Translations under genes and position numbers: made by a program | In this document: piece after piece, positions 1 through 7,550 of the stretch | Position numbering within the stretch: position 1 is the first letter of the stretch | Layout: every line of letters begins with the position of its first letter | Notes under the pieces: model-generated | Database searches by the model: none | Seen by the model: the letters and a program-made list of their open reading frames with translations, nothing else | Told to the model about the DNA's origin: nothing | Source of the DNA: CAZERD01 sp964515405 | Lineage (GTDB): Bacteria; Campylobacterota_A; Desulfurellia; Desulfurellales; CAZERD01 | Length of the DNA stretch: 64,000 nucleotides | Assembly (NCBI GenBank): GCA_964515405.1 | Contig: CAZERD010000002.1 | Coordinates: 3,698 to 67,697, forward strand | Direction of reading: 5' to 3'

Positions 1-1
1 A

Positions 2-406
2 CCCACAGCCATGCCAGCGTTTTGGAGGGAAAACTACAAAGCTTTCGAAAGATTCAGCCCCACAGAGACAGTCCAGATACTCACATGGGAGGCCGTGCTT
101 TTCCTGACCAATGCCTTTGGCTTTAGAAGATTAGCGTTGGACGAAGTCAAAAAATACAGCAGAAAATACCTTATATCCCTGGCCAAAAAAATGGTGAAAC
201 ATCTTGACTCTTACCACTTCAATAGATGGGGGAAACCAGGAATCAGAGCACAACTACTGAACACCAGAACCAAAGAACTCGTTCAGGATTTCGTGGTTGA
301 ATCCACAGAGTCAAGCATACACATCCTGAACGCCGTTTCTCCGGCCTTTACGTGCAGCATAAGTTTCACAGAGTGGGTGATTAACAACTTCGTAGTTTCA
401 AAATAA
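2..406 (+). CDS. C-terminal part of an LhgO-type FAD-dependent L-2-hydroxyglutarate oxidase (5' end outside window)
   Basis: The reading frame is open to the left edge, so only about 134 C-terminal codons are present and the start lies upstream. The end of the protein carries blocks typical of the L-2-hydroxyglutarate oxidase/dehydrogenase branch of the DAO flavoprotein family: PTAMPAFWRENY, GIRAQL, a DFVVES strand, and HILNAVSPAFTCS near the C-terminus, which closes the FAD-binding domain. The family oxidises 2-hydroxyacids such as L-2-hydroxyglutarate and feeds electrons to the quinone pool or to oxygen. The FAD-binding N-terminal GxGxxG motif is not in view, so substrate assignment is by the C-terminus only. 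An amino-acid-type ABC importer follows 134 bp downstream on the same strand; whether the two are linked is unknown. Confidence 0.7.
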   Translation, partial: PTAMPAFWRENYKAFERFSPTETVQILTWEAVLFLTNAFGFRRLALDEVKKYSRKYLISLAKKMVKHLDSYHFNRWGKPGIRAQLLNTRTKELVQDFVVESTESSIHILNAVSPAFTCSISFTEWVINNFVVSK

Positions 407-539
407 GAAACGTTGTTTAGAAATGATATTAGACAGTAATATTGTTTAAGTATTAAGCTTCTCAGCTAAAAAACTTGACATATAGAAAATCAAGACTTAA
501 TTAGAAGTGAGAAAATTTGTTTGTTGAGGGAGGTGTTTT

Positions 540-1778
540 ATGTGGGTTAAGGTAAAATGGCTGATAGCCTCAGCACTCACGAGTCTTGTTGCAGCAGCTC
601 TAATCATCGGAGGGGCACTCGCTCCTGAGGCCATGGCAGCAAAACCTATCAACATTGCTATTATCTCTGGGACATCGGCCTTGGTGGGAAAATCCGTGGT
701 ATACGGGGCAGAACTCGCAGCAAAACAGATAAACGAAAAAGGGGGAATAAACGGGCGTCCTATAAAACTCTTTATCTATGATGACCATCTGAAATCTACA
801 GACGCTGTTGAGGCTTTCCAGAGAGCTGTTTACAGGCATCATGTCGCTGCCGTCGTAGGTAACTGGATAAGTGAAATAGCCCTCTCTCTTGAACCTTGGG
901 CTGCAAGATTGCACACTATCTATATTATTACAGGAGCCGCTTCCCCAAAGATAACTCGACTTGTGCATAGGGAGTACAACAGGTATAAATACGTATTTCA
1001 GCTCAAGTACAATGCCATAGAGATGGCTAAAACCGTCTGTGCGTTGGTTCACCAGGATCTTGTCAAGAAGCTTGGATACAAAACAGCATACGTAGTTAGC
1101 GAAAACGCAGCATGGACGCTCCCTCTGGACAACGAGTATCTCAAATGCTTGCCCAAGGCTGGTCTTAAGGTATACGGCCACCTGAGATTCGCACCTAATA
1201 CAAACGACTTCACGCCAATATTCAGCAAGATTGAGAAGTACAAACCAGATGTGCTGATAATAGGATGGTCCCACGCAGCCCTCAAAGCAACAGTCCAATG
1301 GCATGAACAACACATACCTGCCCCACTAGTAGGTGTAAACGCTCAGGCCACAGCTTCAGATTTCTGGCAGAAGACAAATGGAGCCACGAACTGGGTAGTA
1401 ACACAAGCGGAGGGCTCTCCAGCGCCTATAACACCCAAAACAATCCCGTTCGTTAAAGCTTATAAAAAGATGTTCCATACACTCCCTGCCTATGCTGGGT
1501 ATACCACATACGACGCAATATATGTTCTGAAAAATGCTATAGAAAAGTCAAAATCAACAAATCCCAATAAGCTTGTCAAAGCACTGGAAAAGACAAACTA
1601 TGTAGGTGTAATGGGTCACATTGAATTCTACAGCAAGAGCGAACCGTTCACCCACGGAATAAAATGGGGTAAGGGCTACGCCACTGGCGTTATGCTACAA
1701 TGGCAGAATGGCAAGCTCGTTACCATATGGCCGGCTGACGCTGCAACGGGTAAACTCAGTCTCCCAAGCAAAAAGTAG
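540..1778 (+). CDS. Branched-chain amino acid (Liv)-type ABC transporter, periplasmic substrate-binding protein
   Basis: 412 aa. An N-terminal signal peptide is visible: basic start (WVKVK), a hydrophobic stretch to about residue 28, and an AMA-type cleavage site near residue 33. The mature part has the type I periplasmic binding fold of the LivJ/UrtA/AmiC family (KPINIAIISG start, GAELAAKQINEKGGINGRPIKL block, YDAIYVLKNAIE near the C-terminus). It should capture a small ligand and deliver it to the LivHM permease encoded next. The family binds branched-chain amino acids, urea, amides or aromatic acids, so the ligand cannot be read from sequence. The start is supported by GGGAGGTG at 528-535. 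A TTGACA lies at 475-480, but its -10 partner is poor. Confidence 0.88.
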   Translation: MWVKVKWLIASALTSLVAAALIIGGALAPEAMAAKPINIAIISGTSALVGKSVVYGAELAAKQINEKGGINGRPIKLFIYDDHLKSTDAVEAFQRAVYRHHVAAVVGNWISEIALSLEPWAARLHTIYIITGAASPKITRLVHREYNRYKYVFQLKYNAIEMAKTVCALVHQDLVKKLGYKTAYVVSENAAWTLPLDNEYLKCLPKAGLKVYGHLRFAPNTNDFTPIFSKIEKYKPDVLIIGWSHAALKATVQWHEQHIPAPLVGVNAQATASDFWQKTNGATNWVVTQAEGSPAPITPKTIPFVKAYKKMFHTLPAYAGYTTYDAIYVLKNAIEKSKSTNPNKLVKALEKTNYVGVMGHIEFYSKSEPFTHGIKWGKGYATGVMLQWQNGKLVTIWPADAATGKLSLPSKK

Positions 1779-1795
1779 GGCTGAGGAACTAACCA

Positions 1796-2674
1796 ATGCA
1801 TCTGTTCCTAGAGATCCTAGTTGACGGATTCATCATCAGCTCTATTTATGCTCTGGGAGCTGTAGGCTTTTCTATGATATTCGGCACCGCGGGGGTGTTA
1901 AACCTCTCCCACGGTGCTTTCCTCGTTGTCAGCGCCATGATAACCTGGTTCGTTATGGGCTATTTACACTTCCCGCTTCTGTTAGGCATAGGATGTGGTG
2001 TTCTAACATCCATTATAATTTCCTACTTGCTCTTCTTCGTGGTGGTAAACCCGATAGACAAATCCCACAAAATACCAGTTGAAGAAAAGGAAATATTCAT
2101 ACTAACTGCCACGCTACTGTGGTCAATGCTCATTAGGGGGATTTTAAACTTTACATTCGGTTCTTCACCAGTTGTCGTCAAACCGTTCGTTTCTGGAAAG
2201 GTTTCAGGAGTCCACCTCAATTTAACGTACAATGAGATTGTTCTTGCTGGCCTATCACTGCTCGTAATAGCACTGTTGTGGCTGTTTATAAACAAAACAA
2301 AAACAGGCAGACTAATACTGGCAGCCTCAATGACACACACAGGTCTTGCTATTATGGGCATAGAGATCAGAAAGGTGTACTTGATACTCTGGGGCGTTTA
2401 TGGGCTTCTAACTGGAATAGCTGGAGTGCTTCTCGCCTCTTTCCTTGGAGTTTCAGCACCCGCTGGTCCAGACCTCACAGGTCTTGCATTCTCCATAGTG
2501 GTCCTCGGGGGATTGGGGAGCATAGGTGGTTCCTTCCTCGCATCATACATAATAGGCTACCTCGGGACAATAACAGCATACTTGATATCCCCCAACTATA
2601 CATCGCTGCCCGCATTCTTTGTTCTGGTAATAGTACTTCTTGTCAGACCAAAAGGCTTGTTCGGGAGGTTTTAG
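1796..2674 (+). CDS. livH: Liv-type ABC transporter permease, LivH family
   Basis: 292 aa and very hydrophobic, with about eight predicted membrane helices. It has the LivH hallmarks: LGAVGFSMIFGTAGVLNLSHGAF near the N-terminus, the GL.FSIVVLGGLGSIGGSF block around residues 230-250 that contacts the ATPase, and a terminal VRPKGLFGR motif. It forms half of the inner-membrane channel with LivM. It follows the binding protein by 17 bp and overlaps the ribosome-binding region of livM, so the genes are one operon. Family assignment is secure; substrate is not. Confidence 0.9.
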   Translation: MHLFLEILVDGFIISSIYALGAVGFSMIFGTAGVLNLSHGAFLVVSAMITWFVMGYLHFPLLLGIGCGVLTSIIISYLLFFVVVNPIDKSHKIPVEEKEIFILTATLLWSMLIRGILNFTFGSSPVVVKPFVSGKVSGVHLNLTYNEIVLAGLSLLVIALLWLFINKTKTGRLILAASMTHTGLAIMGIEIRKVYLILWGVYGLLTGIAGVLLASFLGVSAPAGPDLTGLAFSIVVLGGLGSIGGSFLASYIIGYLGTITAYLISPNYTSLPAFFVLVIVLLVRPKGLFGRF

Positions 2675-2679
2675 AATCA

Positions 2680-3594
2680 ATGAAACTCTCAAAAAAACGC
2701 CACATAATAATGGCCGTAGTAGGACTGCTGTGCCTTATGTTTCTGCCCTTTGCACTGTCATTATACATGATAGGTGTTTTCACGCTGGCTCTGTACTTTT
2801 CTGTATTCGCCATGTCGTGGGATCTAATCTTCGGATATTCCGGAGAGGTAAACTTTGGTCCAACATTCCTCATAGGTATAGGAGCGTACACAGCAGCACT
2901 CTTTAACGTAAACACAACACTCCCTGTGCTTGCCTGTGTGGGCATAGGAACAATAGCCGCTGTAATAGCGGGGCTTCTATTCGTTGCCCCTTCGCTAAGG
3001 CTAAGGGGTCCATACTTTGGACTAATAACGCTGGTTTCTGTTCTGCTGCTCCAAGAATTTATAATAATATTTGCCCAGTACACCGGCGGCGAGATAGGGA
3101 TAACTCTGACAGGTATACTCTCCATGAGCAACATGCTCAACTACTACTATGCCCTAGGTTTTGCAGTCATAAGCGCACTAGTATTTCTCGCTATAGCCCA
3201 TTCTCCTATAGGTTTCGTCCTGCAAGCAGGTGCTCAGGACCCTATAGAGGCAGAAAGTTTAGGGTTTGGAATGACTAAATACAAAATACTGGCGTTCGCT
3301 ATCAGCGCCTTTTTTTCTGGATTAGCCGGTGCCTTGCTTGTATTCTATCTGGGAGCAGCCTCTGTCAGTGTGGTTGTATCAATCTCGGTAGTCATACAAA
3401 TAATAGTAGCCGCTGTCATAGGAGGCAGAAGAACCATCGTAGGACCCATACTTGGGGCACTATTTGTTATAGTCATGAGCCAGTGGTTACAGTCTTTAGG
3501 TGAGCTTGACTATGCTGTTCTATCTGTCATAGCTCTGTTTATTCTGTTATTGCTACCGGACGGAATAGTGGGCATCATTTTAAAGAGAGGTTAA
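2680..3594 (+). CDS. livM: Liv-type ABC transporter permease, LivM family
   Basis: 304 aa, predicted polytopic membrane protein. LivM signatures are present: the internal F.GAYTAALF region following FGYSGEVNFG, LRLRGPYFGLITLV, and the EAAA-like coupling block around AVIGGRRTIVGPILGA. I place the start at ATG 2680 because GGAGG at 2664-2668 sits 11 nt upstream and the protein then begins at the usual family position; the open frame extends further upstream but runs inside livH. The gene begins 6 bp after the livH stop and ends 2 bp before the ATPase gene, as expected for co-translation of a permease heterodimer. Confidence 0.9.
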   Translation: MKLSKKRHIIMAVVGLLCLMFLPFALSLYMIGVFTLALYFSVFAMSWDLIFGYSGEVNFGPTFLIGIGAYTAALFNVNTTLPVLACVGIGTIAAVIAGLLFVAPSLRLRGPYFGLITLVSVLLLQEFIIIFAQYTGGEIGITLTGILSMSNMLNYYYALGFAVISALVFLAIAHSPIGFVLQAGAQDPIEAESLGFGMTKYKILAFAISAFFSGLAGALLVFYLGAASVSVVVSISVVIQIIVAAVIGGRRTIVGPILGALFVIVMSQWLQSLGELDYAVLSVIALFILLLLPDGIVGIILKRG

Positions 3595-3596
3595 AA

Positions 3597-5072
3597 ATGG
3601 CGGTTCTGGAAGTTAGCAATCTGGTAAAACACTTTGGCGGAATAAAAGCCGTTGACAACGTTACATTTGACGTGCGCAAAGGCGAAATCCTTGGACTTAT
3701 AGGTCCAAACGGCTCAGGAAAATCCACAACGATGAACCTCATAGTGGGTGTATACAAACCCACAAGCGGCATTATACGCTTCAACGGCAAGGAAATACAA
3801 CACTGGCCCCTTCATAAAAGGGTCAAGAACGGTATTTCCATAGTATTTCAGCACTCAAGACCACTAAATAGACAAACCGTCCTTGAGAACATCAAGCTCT
3901 CCATTCTGCCAGACAGAATAAGCCTATTCTACCCAAAATACGTTGAAGAAAAAGCCTTAGAAGTAGCCAAGCTTGTAGGCCTTGAAGATGTACTCAACAG
4001 ATACCCACCTTCTTTACCGTTTGGGTATGTAAGAAGAATGGAGCTCGCCAAGGCATTAGCACTAAAACCCCACTTGCTCCTCCTAGATGAACCTTTTGCC
4101 GGTCTTACACCATCCGAGGTTGGAGAATTCTCAGACTTGATACTGTCAGTGAAAGACAAAGAGCACACAATCGTGCTTGTGGATCATAACGTTAAAGCGA
4201 TATATAACCTCGTGGATAGAATGGTCGCTTTACACTTGGGTAAAAAGATCGCAGAGGGCAAACCAGAAGACGTTGTGAATGATGAAGAGGTGCTCAGGGT
4301 ATTCATAGGCAGAGGGATGGAGGACTTGAGAAAATCAGCAAGGGAGCAGAAAATATCCAGAGAGAAAAAAGGTAGAACAGTTCTGCATGTGAACATAAAA
4401 TCCCTAAAATACGGAAAAGCCGAAGCCCTGAGGAACGTAGATATAGAGGTGAAAGAAGGGGAGTTCGTATCCGTGGTTGGACTCAACGGAGCCGGGAAAA
4501 GCAGCCTGCTGAAGGCTATCGTAGGACTCGTAAGCTACAACGGGGATATAAAATGGAAGGGACAATCCATAAAGGGCATGTCCACTGCAAAGATCATAAA
4601 GTCCGGTATCTCATTCACCCCCGAAACAAGAGAATTATTTGGATATATGACCGTTGAAGACAATCTAAGGATCGCCGTAGAGGGCCTATCCAAGGGCGAA
4701 GTAGAGGAAAGAATGGAGGAAGTATTTGAGCTATTCCCCGTACTGAAGGAAAGGAGAAAACAGCTTGCCTACACATTCTCCGGGGGACAACAGCAGATGT
4801 TGACCATAGCAAGGGCAATGATGCAAAGACCCTTCCTACTCATGCTAGACGAACCGACCCTAGGACTTGCCCCTGCTATTCTTGATATCGTATCCGACGC
4901 TCTCACCACACTAAGAGAAAAGAAACATCTCACAATACTGCTCGCCGAACAAAATCTCCACTTTGCCATCAAACATTCTGAAAGGCTCTATCTGTTGGAA
5001 CACGGGAGCATAACGTGGGAAGGCGACCCCGCCACATTTATGGACGAAGTAGGAAAAAAATATTTGGCTTAA
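3597..5072 (+). CDS. Fused LivG-LivF dual ABC ATPase of the Liv-type importer
   Basis: 491 aa containing two complete ABC ATPase domains that are normally separate LivG and LivF proteins. Domain 1 (about 1-245) has Walker A GPNGSGKST at residues 36-44 and Walker B LLLLDEP, but its signature is LPFGYVRRME instead of a typical LS.GQ. Domain 2 (about 262-491) has Walker A GLNGAGKSS from about residue 295, a good signature FSGGQQQ and LLMLDEP. A short charged linker (about 240-265) joins them. It powers the LivHM permease; fusion fixes a 1:1 ratio of the two non-identical ATPases. It is the last gene of the operon and is followed by a hairpin at 5072-5092. The unusual first signature may mean one asymmetric site, but this is inference. 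Confidence 0.88.
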   Translation: MAVLEVSNLVKHFGGIKAVDNVTFDVRKGEILGLIGPNGSGKSTTMNLIVGVYKPTSGIIRFNGKEIQHWPLHKRVKNGISIVFQHSRPLNRQTVLENIKLSILPDRISLFYPKYVEEKALEVAKLVGLEDVLNRYPPSLPFGYVRRMELAKALALKPHLLLLDEPFAGLTPSEVGEFSDLILSVKDKEHTIVLVDHNVKAIYNLVDRMVALHLGKKIAEGKPEDVVNDEEVLRVFIGRGMEDLRKSAREQKISREKKGRTVLHVNIKSLKYGKAEALRNVDIEVKEGEFVSVVGLNGAGKSSLLKAIVGLVSYNGDIKWKGQSIKGMSTAKIIKSGISFTPETRELFGYMTVEDNLRIAVEGLSKGEVEERMEEVFELFPVLKERRKQLAYTFSGGQQQMLTIARAMMQRPFLLMLDEPTLGLAPAILDIVSDALTTLREKKHLTILLAEQNLHFAIKHSERLYLLEHGSITWEGDPATFMDEVGKKYLA

Positions 5073-5092
5073 GAGGTGCCCTCGGTACCTCT
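5072..5092. terminator. Hairpin between convergent liv operon and arsR gene
   Basis: AGAGGTGCC and GGTACCTCT pair as a 9-bp stem with one G-U and a 3-nt loop, in the 18-bp gap between two convergent genes. It overlaps the arsR stop codon. There is no long T tract on either side, so efficiency is uncertain. A bidirectional role fits the position. Confidence 0.55.
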
Positions 5093-5405
5093 ATTCCTCC
5101 TGTATTGTCGCATAGGTCCTAAGGTACTCTTCAGAAAGTTTCCTCACAGCAGACAACAGTTCCTTTATGGAGTCAGACTTCACAGAGTATCTTACAAACT
5201 GCCCTTCCTTCACAACTTTGACAAGACCAGCTTGCTTGAGAATGGAGAGATTGCTTGATATAAGAGACTGACTCTTGTTGAACCTATGCACAATATTGTT
5301 AACGCACTTCGGCTCGTTTACCTCACTCAAATACTTTATTATCTGAAACCTAAGCGGGTTGGCAAGAGCCCTTAAAATCTCCGTTTCAATATCCAACCTG
5401 TCCAT
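5091..5405 (-). CDS. ArsR-family winged-helix transcriptional regulator
   Basis: 104 aa from ATG at 5405-5403. The ArsR/SmtB fold is clear: an ILRALANPLRFQIIKYL helix, an HTH around residues 38-68 with SQSLISSNLSILKQAGLVKV, and a beta-wing with GQFVRYSV. The classic metal site ELCVCDL is absent; a single Cys lies in NEPKCVNN, so it may sense something other than arsenic or zinc. The open frame continues upstream to a TTG at 5441, but that TTG is part of a -35 box. The promoter places the transcription start at or next to this ATG, so a leaderless mRNA is likely. Its target could be the FmdE-domain gene 92 bp upstream on the same strand, or itself; neither is shown. Confidence 0.8.
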   Translation of the reverse strand: MDRLDIETEILRALANPLRFQIIKYLSEVNEPKCVNNIVHRFNKSQSLISSNLSILKQAGLVKVVKEGQFVRYSVKSDSIKELLSAVRKLSEEYLRTYATIQEE

Positions 5406-5412
5406 ACATAGA

Positions 5413-5441
5413 ATAATATTAAAATATTCCCAATTGTGCAA
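5413..5441 (-). promoter_or_regulatory. Sigma70-type promoter of the ArsR gene, predicted leaderless
   Basis: On the minus strand TTGCAC (5441-5436), a 17-nt spacer and TATTAT (5418-5413) are followed by 7 nt and then the ATG. Transcription would begin at or within a base of the start codon. No Shine-Dalgarno sequence precedes the ATG. Confidence 0.65.
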
Positions 5442-5497
5442 ATCAAATTACATTGTTCCACTTGATTCCTGTCGATCCCAACTAACAGCACTACTTT

Positions 5498-6085
5498 TTA
5501 CACTATCTCTATCACCTCATCGGCATGTTTCAATATTCTCTCAACCATGCCCTGAAACCTAACAGGAAACAGTTTTTTATCCTCCTCTGAAGCATTTGGT
5601 CCCAGAACATTCCTTAAGAGGCTCTCGGGTTCCACAATTTTACCAGGACGGTAGTTAATTCCCACACTCTTGTGGGTATCAAGACGGGTAAACCTCACAT
5701 CGGTATCAATAGAAACCCCATAAAACAGCAAACCTCTTCTGTTAAATCTACCCTCAGGCAAACCACCGAAGCCAAAATCTGTGGTGGCTCCAGTGACAGC
5801 AGACAACACATATCCTACAACACCTGCATTGTCTTCTGTCGGTTTCTTTCTCAGTTCCACTTTTATATTGCCCCTAACAGGATATTCATCCCCATAAAGA
5901 GCTTTAAGACCCTTCAAAGCTATAAGATATCCACCAGCTACAACCGCACAACTATGCCCAGCAATCTTAACAAGATCAAGATAGGAGAACTCTATCACAC
6001 CATCACTGTTTACACCTAGAAAACTGGCAAGCTCATCTCTAACCACGATACCATCCAGATCATCAAAGAAAGACGGATACTCCAT
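5498..6085 (-). CDS. FmdE-domain protein (formylmethanofuran dehydrogenase subunit E-like)
   Basis: 195 aa. The segment IAGHSCAVVAGGYLIALKGLKALYG (residues about 41-66, split by short gaps) is the core of the FmdE/FwdE family, with the conserved HSC motif at about residues 44-46 that is thought to bind a metal. The C-terminal Cys-rich zinc ribbon of some FmdE proteins is absent; this is a single-domain form. Stand-alone FmdE proteins occur widely in anaerobes without methanofuran, and their function is unsettled. AGGAGGT lies just upstream of the ATG. The gene diverges from the DIP operon and is followed by the arsR gene on the same strand. Confidence 0.72.
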   Translation of the reverse strand: MEYPSFFDDLDGIVVRDELASFLGVNSDGVIEFSYLDLVKIAGHSCAVVAGGYLIALKGLKALYGDEYPVRGNIKVELRKKPTEDNAGVVGYVLSAVTGATTDFGFGGLPEGRFNRRGLLFYGVSIDTDVRFTRLDTHKSVGINYRPGKIVEPESLLRNVLGPNASEEDKKLFPVRFQGMVERILKHADEVIEIV

Positions 6086-6159
6086 ATCTAATACCTCCTT
6101 TCCTCACTATAATTAATCTACATCTTTTTTAGCCTACTTAAAAGCCATTTACAACAAGC

Positions 6160-6187
6160 TTGACTTTTTGCATGTTTGAAATATATT
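6160..6187 (+). promoter_or_regulatory. Promoter of the DIP synthesis operon
   Basis: TTGACT at 6160-6165, 16-nt spacer, TATATT at 6182-6187. The predicted start near 6194 gives a leader of about 65 nt ahead of the ATG at 6261. The region 6086-6260 also carries the divergent start of the FmdE-domain gene. Confidence 0.55.
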
Positions 6188-6260
6188 TTAAATGCAGTCT
6201 TTTCTTAGTTTACCCTTTTGATTCAAACGCTACCGCGAGAGTCCATCAGGAGAAAGGCAG

Positions 6261-7532
6261 ATGAAAGTGGTAGTGCTGGGTGCCGGGATAGCCACAAGGA
6301 TGGAGGGTAAATATCCAAACAAGCCCAAAGGTCTGATAAAAATCGCAAAAAGAGAACTCGTTTACAGAGCTATGAAATTTCTAAGAGACGAGGGCTTTAA
6401 CAATTTCATAATTGTGACAAACCCGATGTTTGAAAAGGCTTATAGGGAGTATTTGCAAACACACGGATTTAATGGACGTATAATTCTCAACAACCACCCA
6501 GAAAAGGGAAACGGATACTCATTCTATCTCGCCAGAGAACACGCAGGAGAACGTTTTATAGTGATAATGACAGATCATATATATGAGAGAACATTCATAA
6601 AAAAGGCTATACAAGGAAGTGGTCTGATCATTGACAGAGTGGGCCTGTACATAGACCACAGAGAAGCCACAAAGGTGAAACTCAGAAACAACAGAATATC
6701 TGATATAGGTAAAAACCTCAATGAATTTGACGCTTTTGATACAGGCTTCTTCATACTCAAGAAGGAAATATTTGCCGTGGCAGAAACACTAATAAAAACC
6801 AAGGAATGTGTAGAACTGAGCGAAATAATCAAGAAGAGCTCCATTGAGGTTACAGAGATCTCAGGTCTCTTCTGGGCCGATGCAGACACACCGAAGGAGA
6901 TAAAAAGACTGAAGAGGCTCATAGTCAAACAATCAGTCAAAAGAAAGGGTGACGGATGGGTTTCTCGCCTTATCAACAGAAAAATCTCCACCCTGCTGTC
7001 CACATCACTATGTGAGAGAATATCTCCTGATGTAATGACATGGCTTTCCTTTCTTATAGGTATAGCCTCAGCCCTCTTAGCCTTCTTATCTGCACCTATA
7101 GGGGGTATCGTATACCAACTTAGCTCCGTTCTTGACGGGATAGATGGAGAAATAGCCAGAGCCACCCTGAGAGAAAGCAACTTCGGGGGATGGCTTGACT
7201 CTCTGCTAGACAGAATCATTGACTTCGTCTTTCTCTTGGCATTGTATGACAATATTCCTCACTCTTATGGCTACATATATGCATGTGCTATCTTCGGCGT
7301 CGTTATGGTCAGCTACTCCACAGAGAGGTTTAAAGGCGCATTCGGCACGGATGCATATGAATCCATAACACCCTTAAGATATCTGCCCGGAAAAAGGGAT
7401 GAGAGAGTATTTGCCACAATGATTTTATGTCTAATGGGGCTAATAAAAACCCTGATCATTCTACTTGCCATAGTAACCAACATTAGAGTTCTACTAACGA
7501 TATACTTCGTATGGAAATGGGATAAAAAATAA
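6261..7532 (+). CDS. Bifunctional CTP:inositol-1-phosphate cytidylyltransferase / di-myo-inositol-phosphate-phosphate synthase
   Basis: 423 aa, two domains. Residues 1 to about 225 are a nucleotidyltransferase starting VVVLGAGIATRME, with NKPKGL and the metal-binding MTDHIYE segment. Residues about 235-423 are a membrane CDP-alcohol phosphotransferase with the signature DG-EIAR-(8)-G-(3)-D-(3)-D, seen in LDGIDGEIARA and GGWLDSLLDR. In known thermophiles this fusion makes CDP-inositol from inositol-1-phosphate, then joins it to a second inositol-1-phosphate to give phosphorylated di-myo-inositol phosphate, a heat-stress solute. Inositol-1-phosphate synthase follows after 18 bp, which fits exactly. 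A dedicated phosphatase for the last step is not seen in the window. AGGAGAAAGG (6248-6257) supports the start. Confidence 0.9.
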   Translation: MKVVVLGAGIATRMEGKYPNKPKGLIKIAKRELVYRAMKFLRDEGFNNFIIVTNPMFEKAYREYLQTHGFNGRIILNNHPEKGNGYSFYLAREHAGERFIVIMTDHIYERTFIKKAIQGSGLIIDRVGLYIDHREATKVKLRNNRISDIGKNLNEFDAFDTGFFILKKEIFAVAETLIKTKECVELSEIIKKSSIEVTEISGLFWADADTPKEIKRLKRLIVKQSVKRKGDGWVSRLINRKISTLLSTSLCERISPDVMTWLSFLIGIASALLAFLSAPIGGIVYQLSSVLDGIDGEIARATLRESNFGGWLDSLLDRIIDFVFLLALYDNIPHSYGYIYACAIFGVVMVSYSTERFKGAFGTDAYESITPLRYLPGKRDERVFATMILCLMGLIKTLIILLAIVTNIRVLLTIYFVWKWDKK

Positions 7533-7550
7533 GGGTGGAGGGATAACGTG

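Noticed and set aside
600..1313. 237-codon open frame on the minus strand inside the binding-protein gene
   Set aside because: Its product looks like no family, is rich in Cys and has no ribosome site; the plus-strand gene is certain.
5406..5441. TTG start extending ArsR by 12 residues
   Set aside because: The TTG is the first three bases of a -35 box with a perfectly spaced -10.
6575..7252. 225-codon open frame on the minus strand inside the DIP synthase gene
   Set aside because: Antisense artefact of the coding frame; composition Ser/Leu-rich and no start signals.
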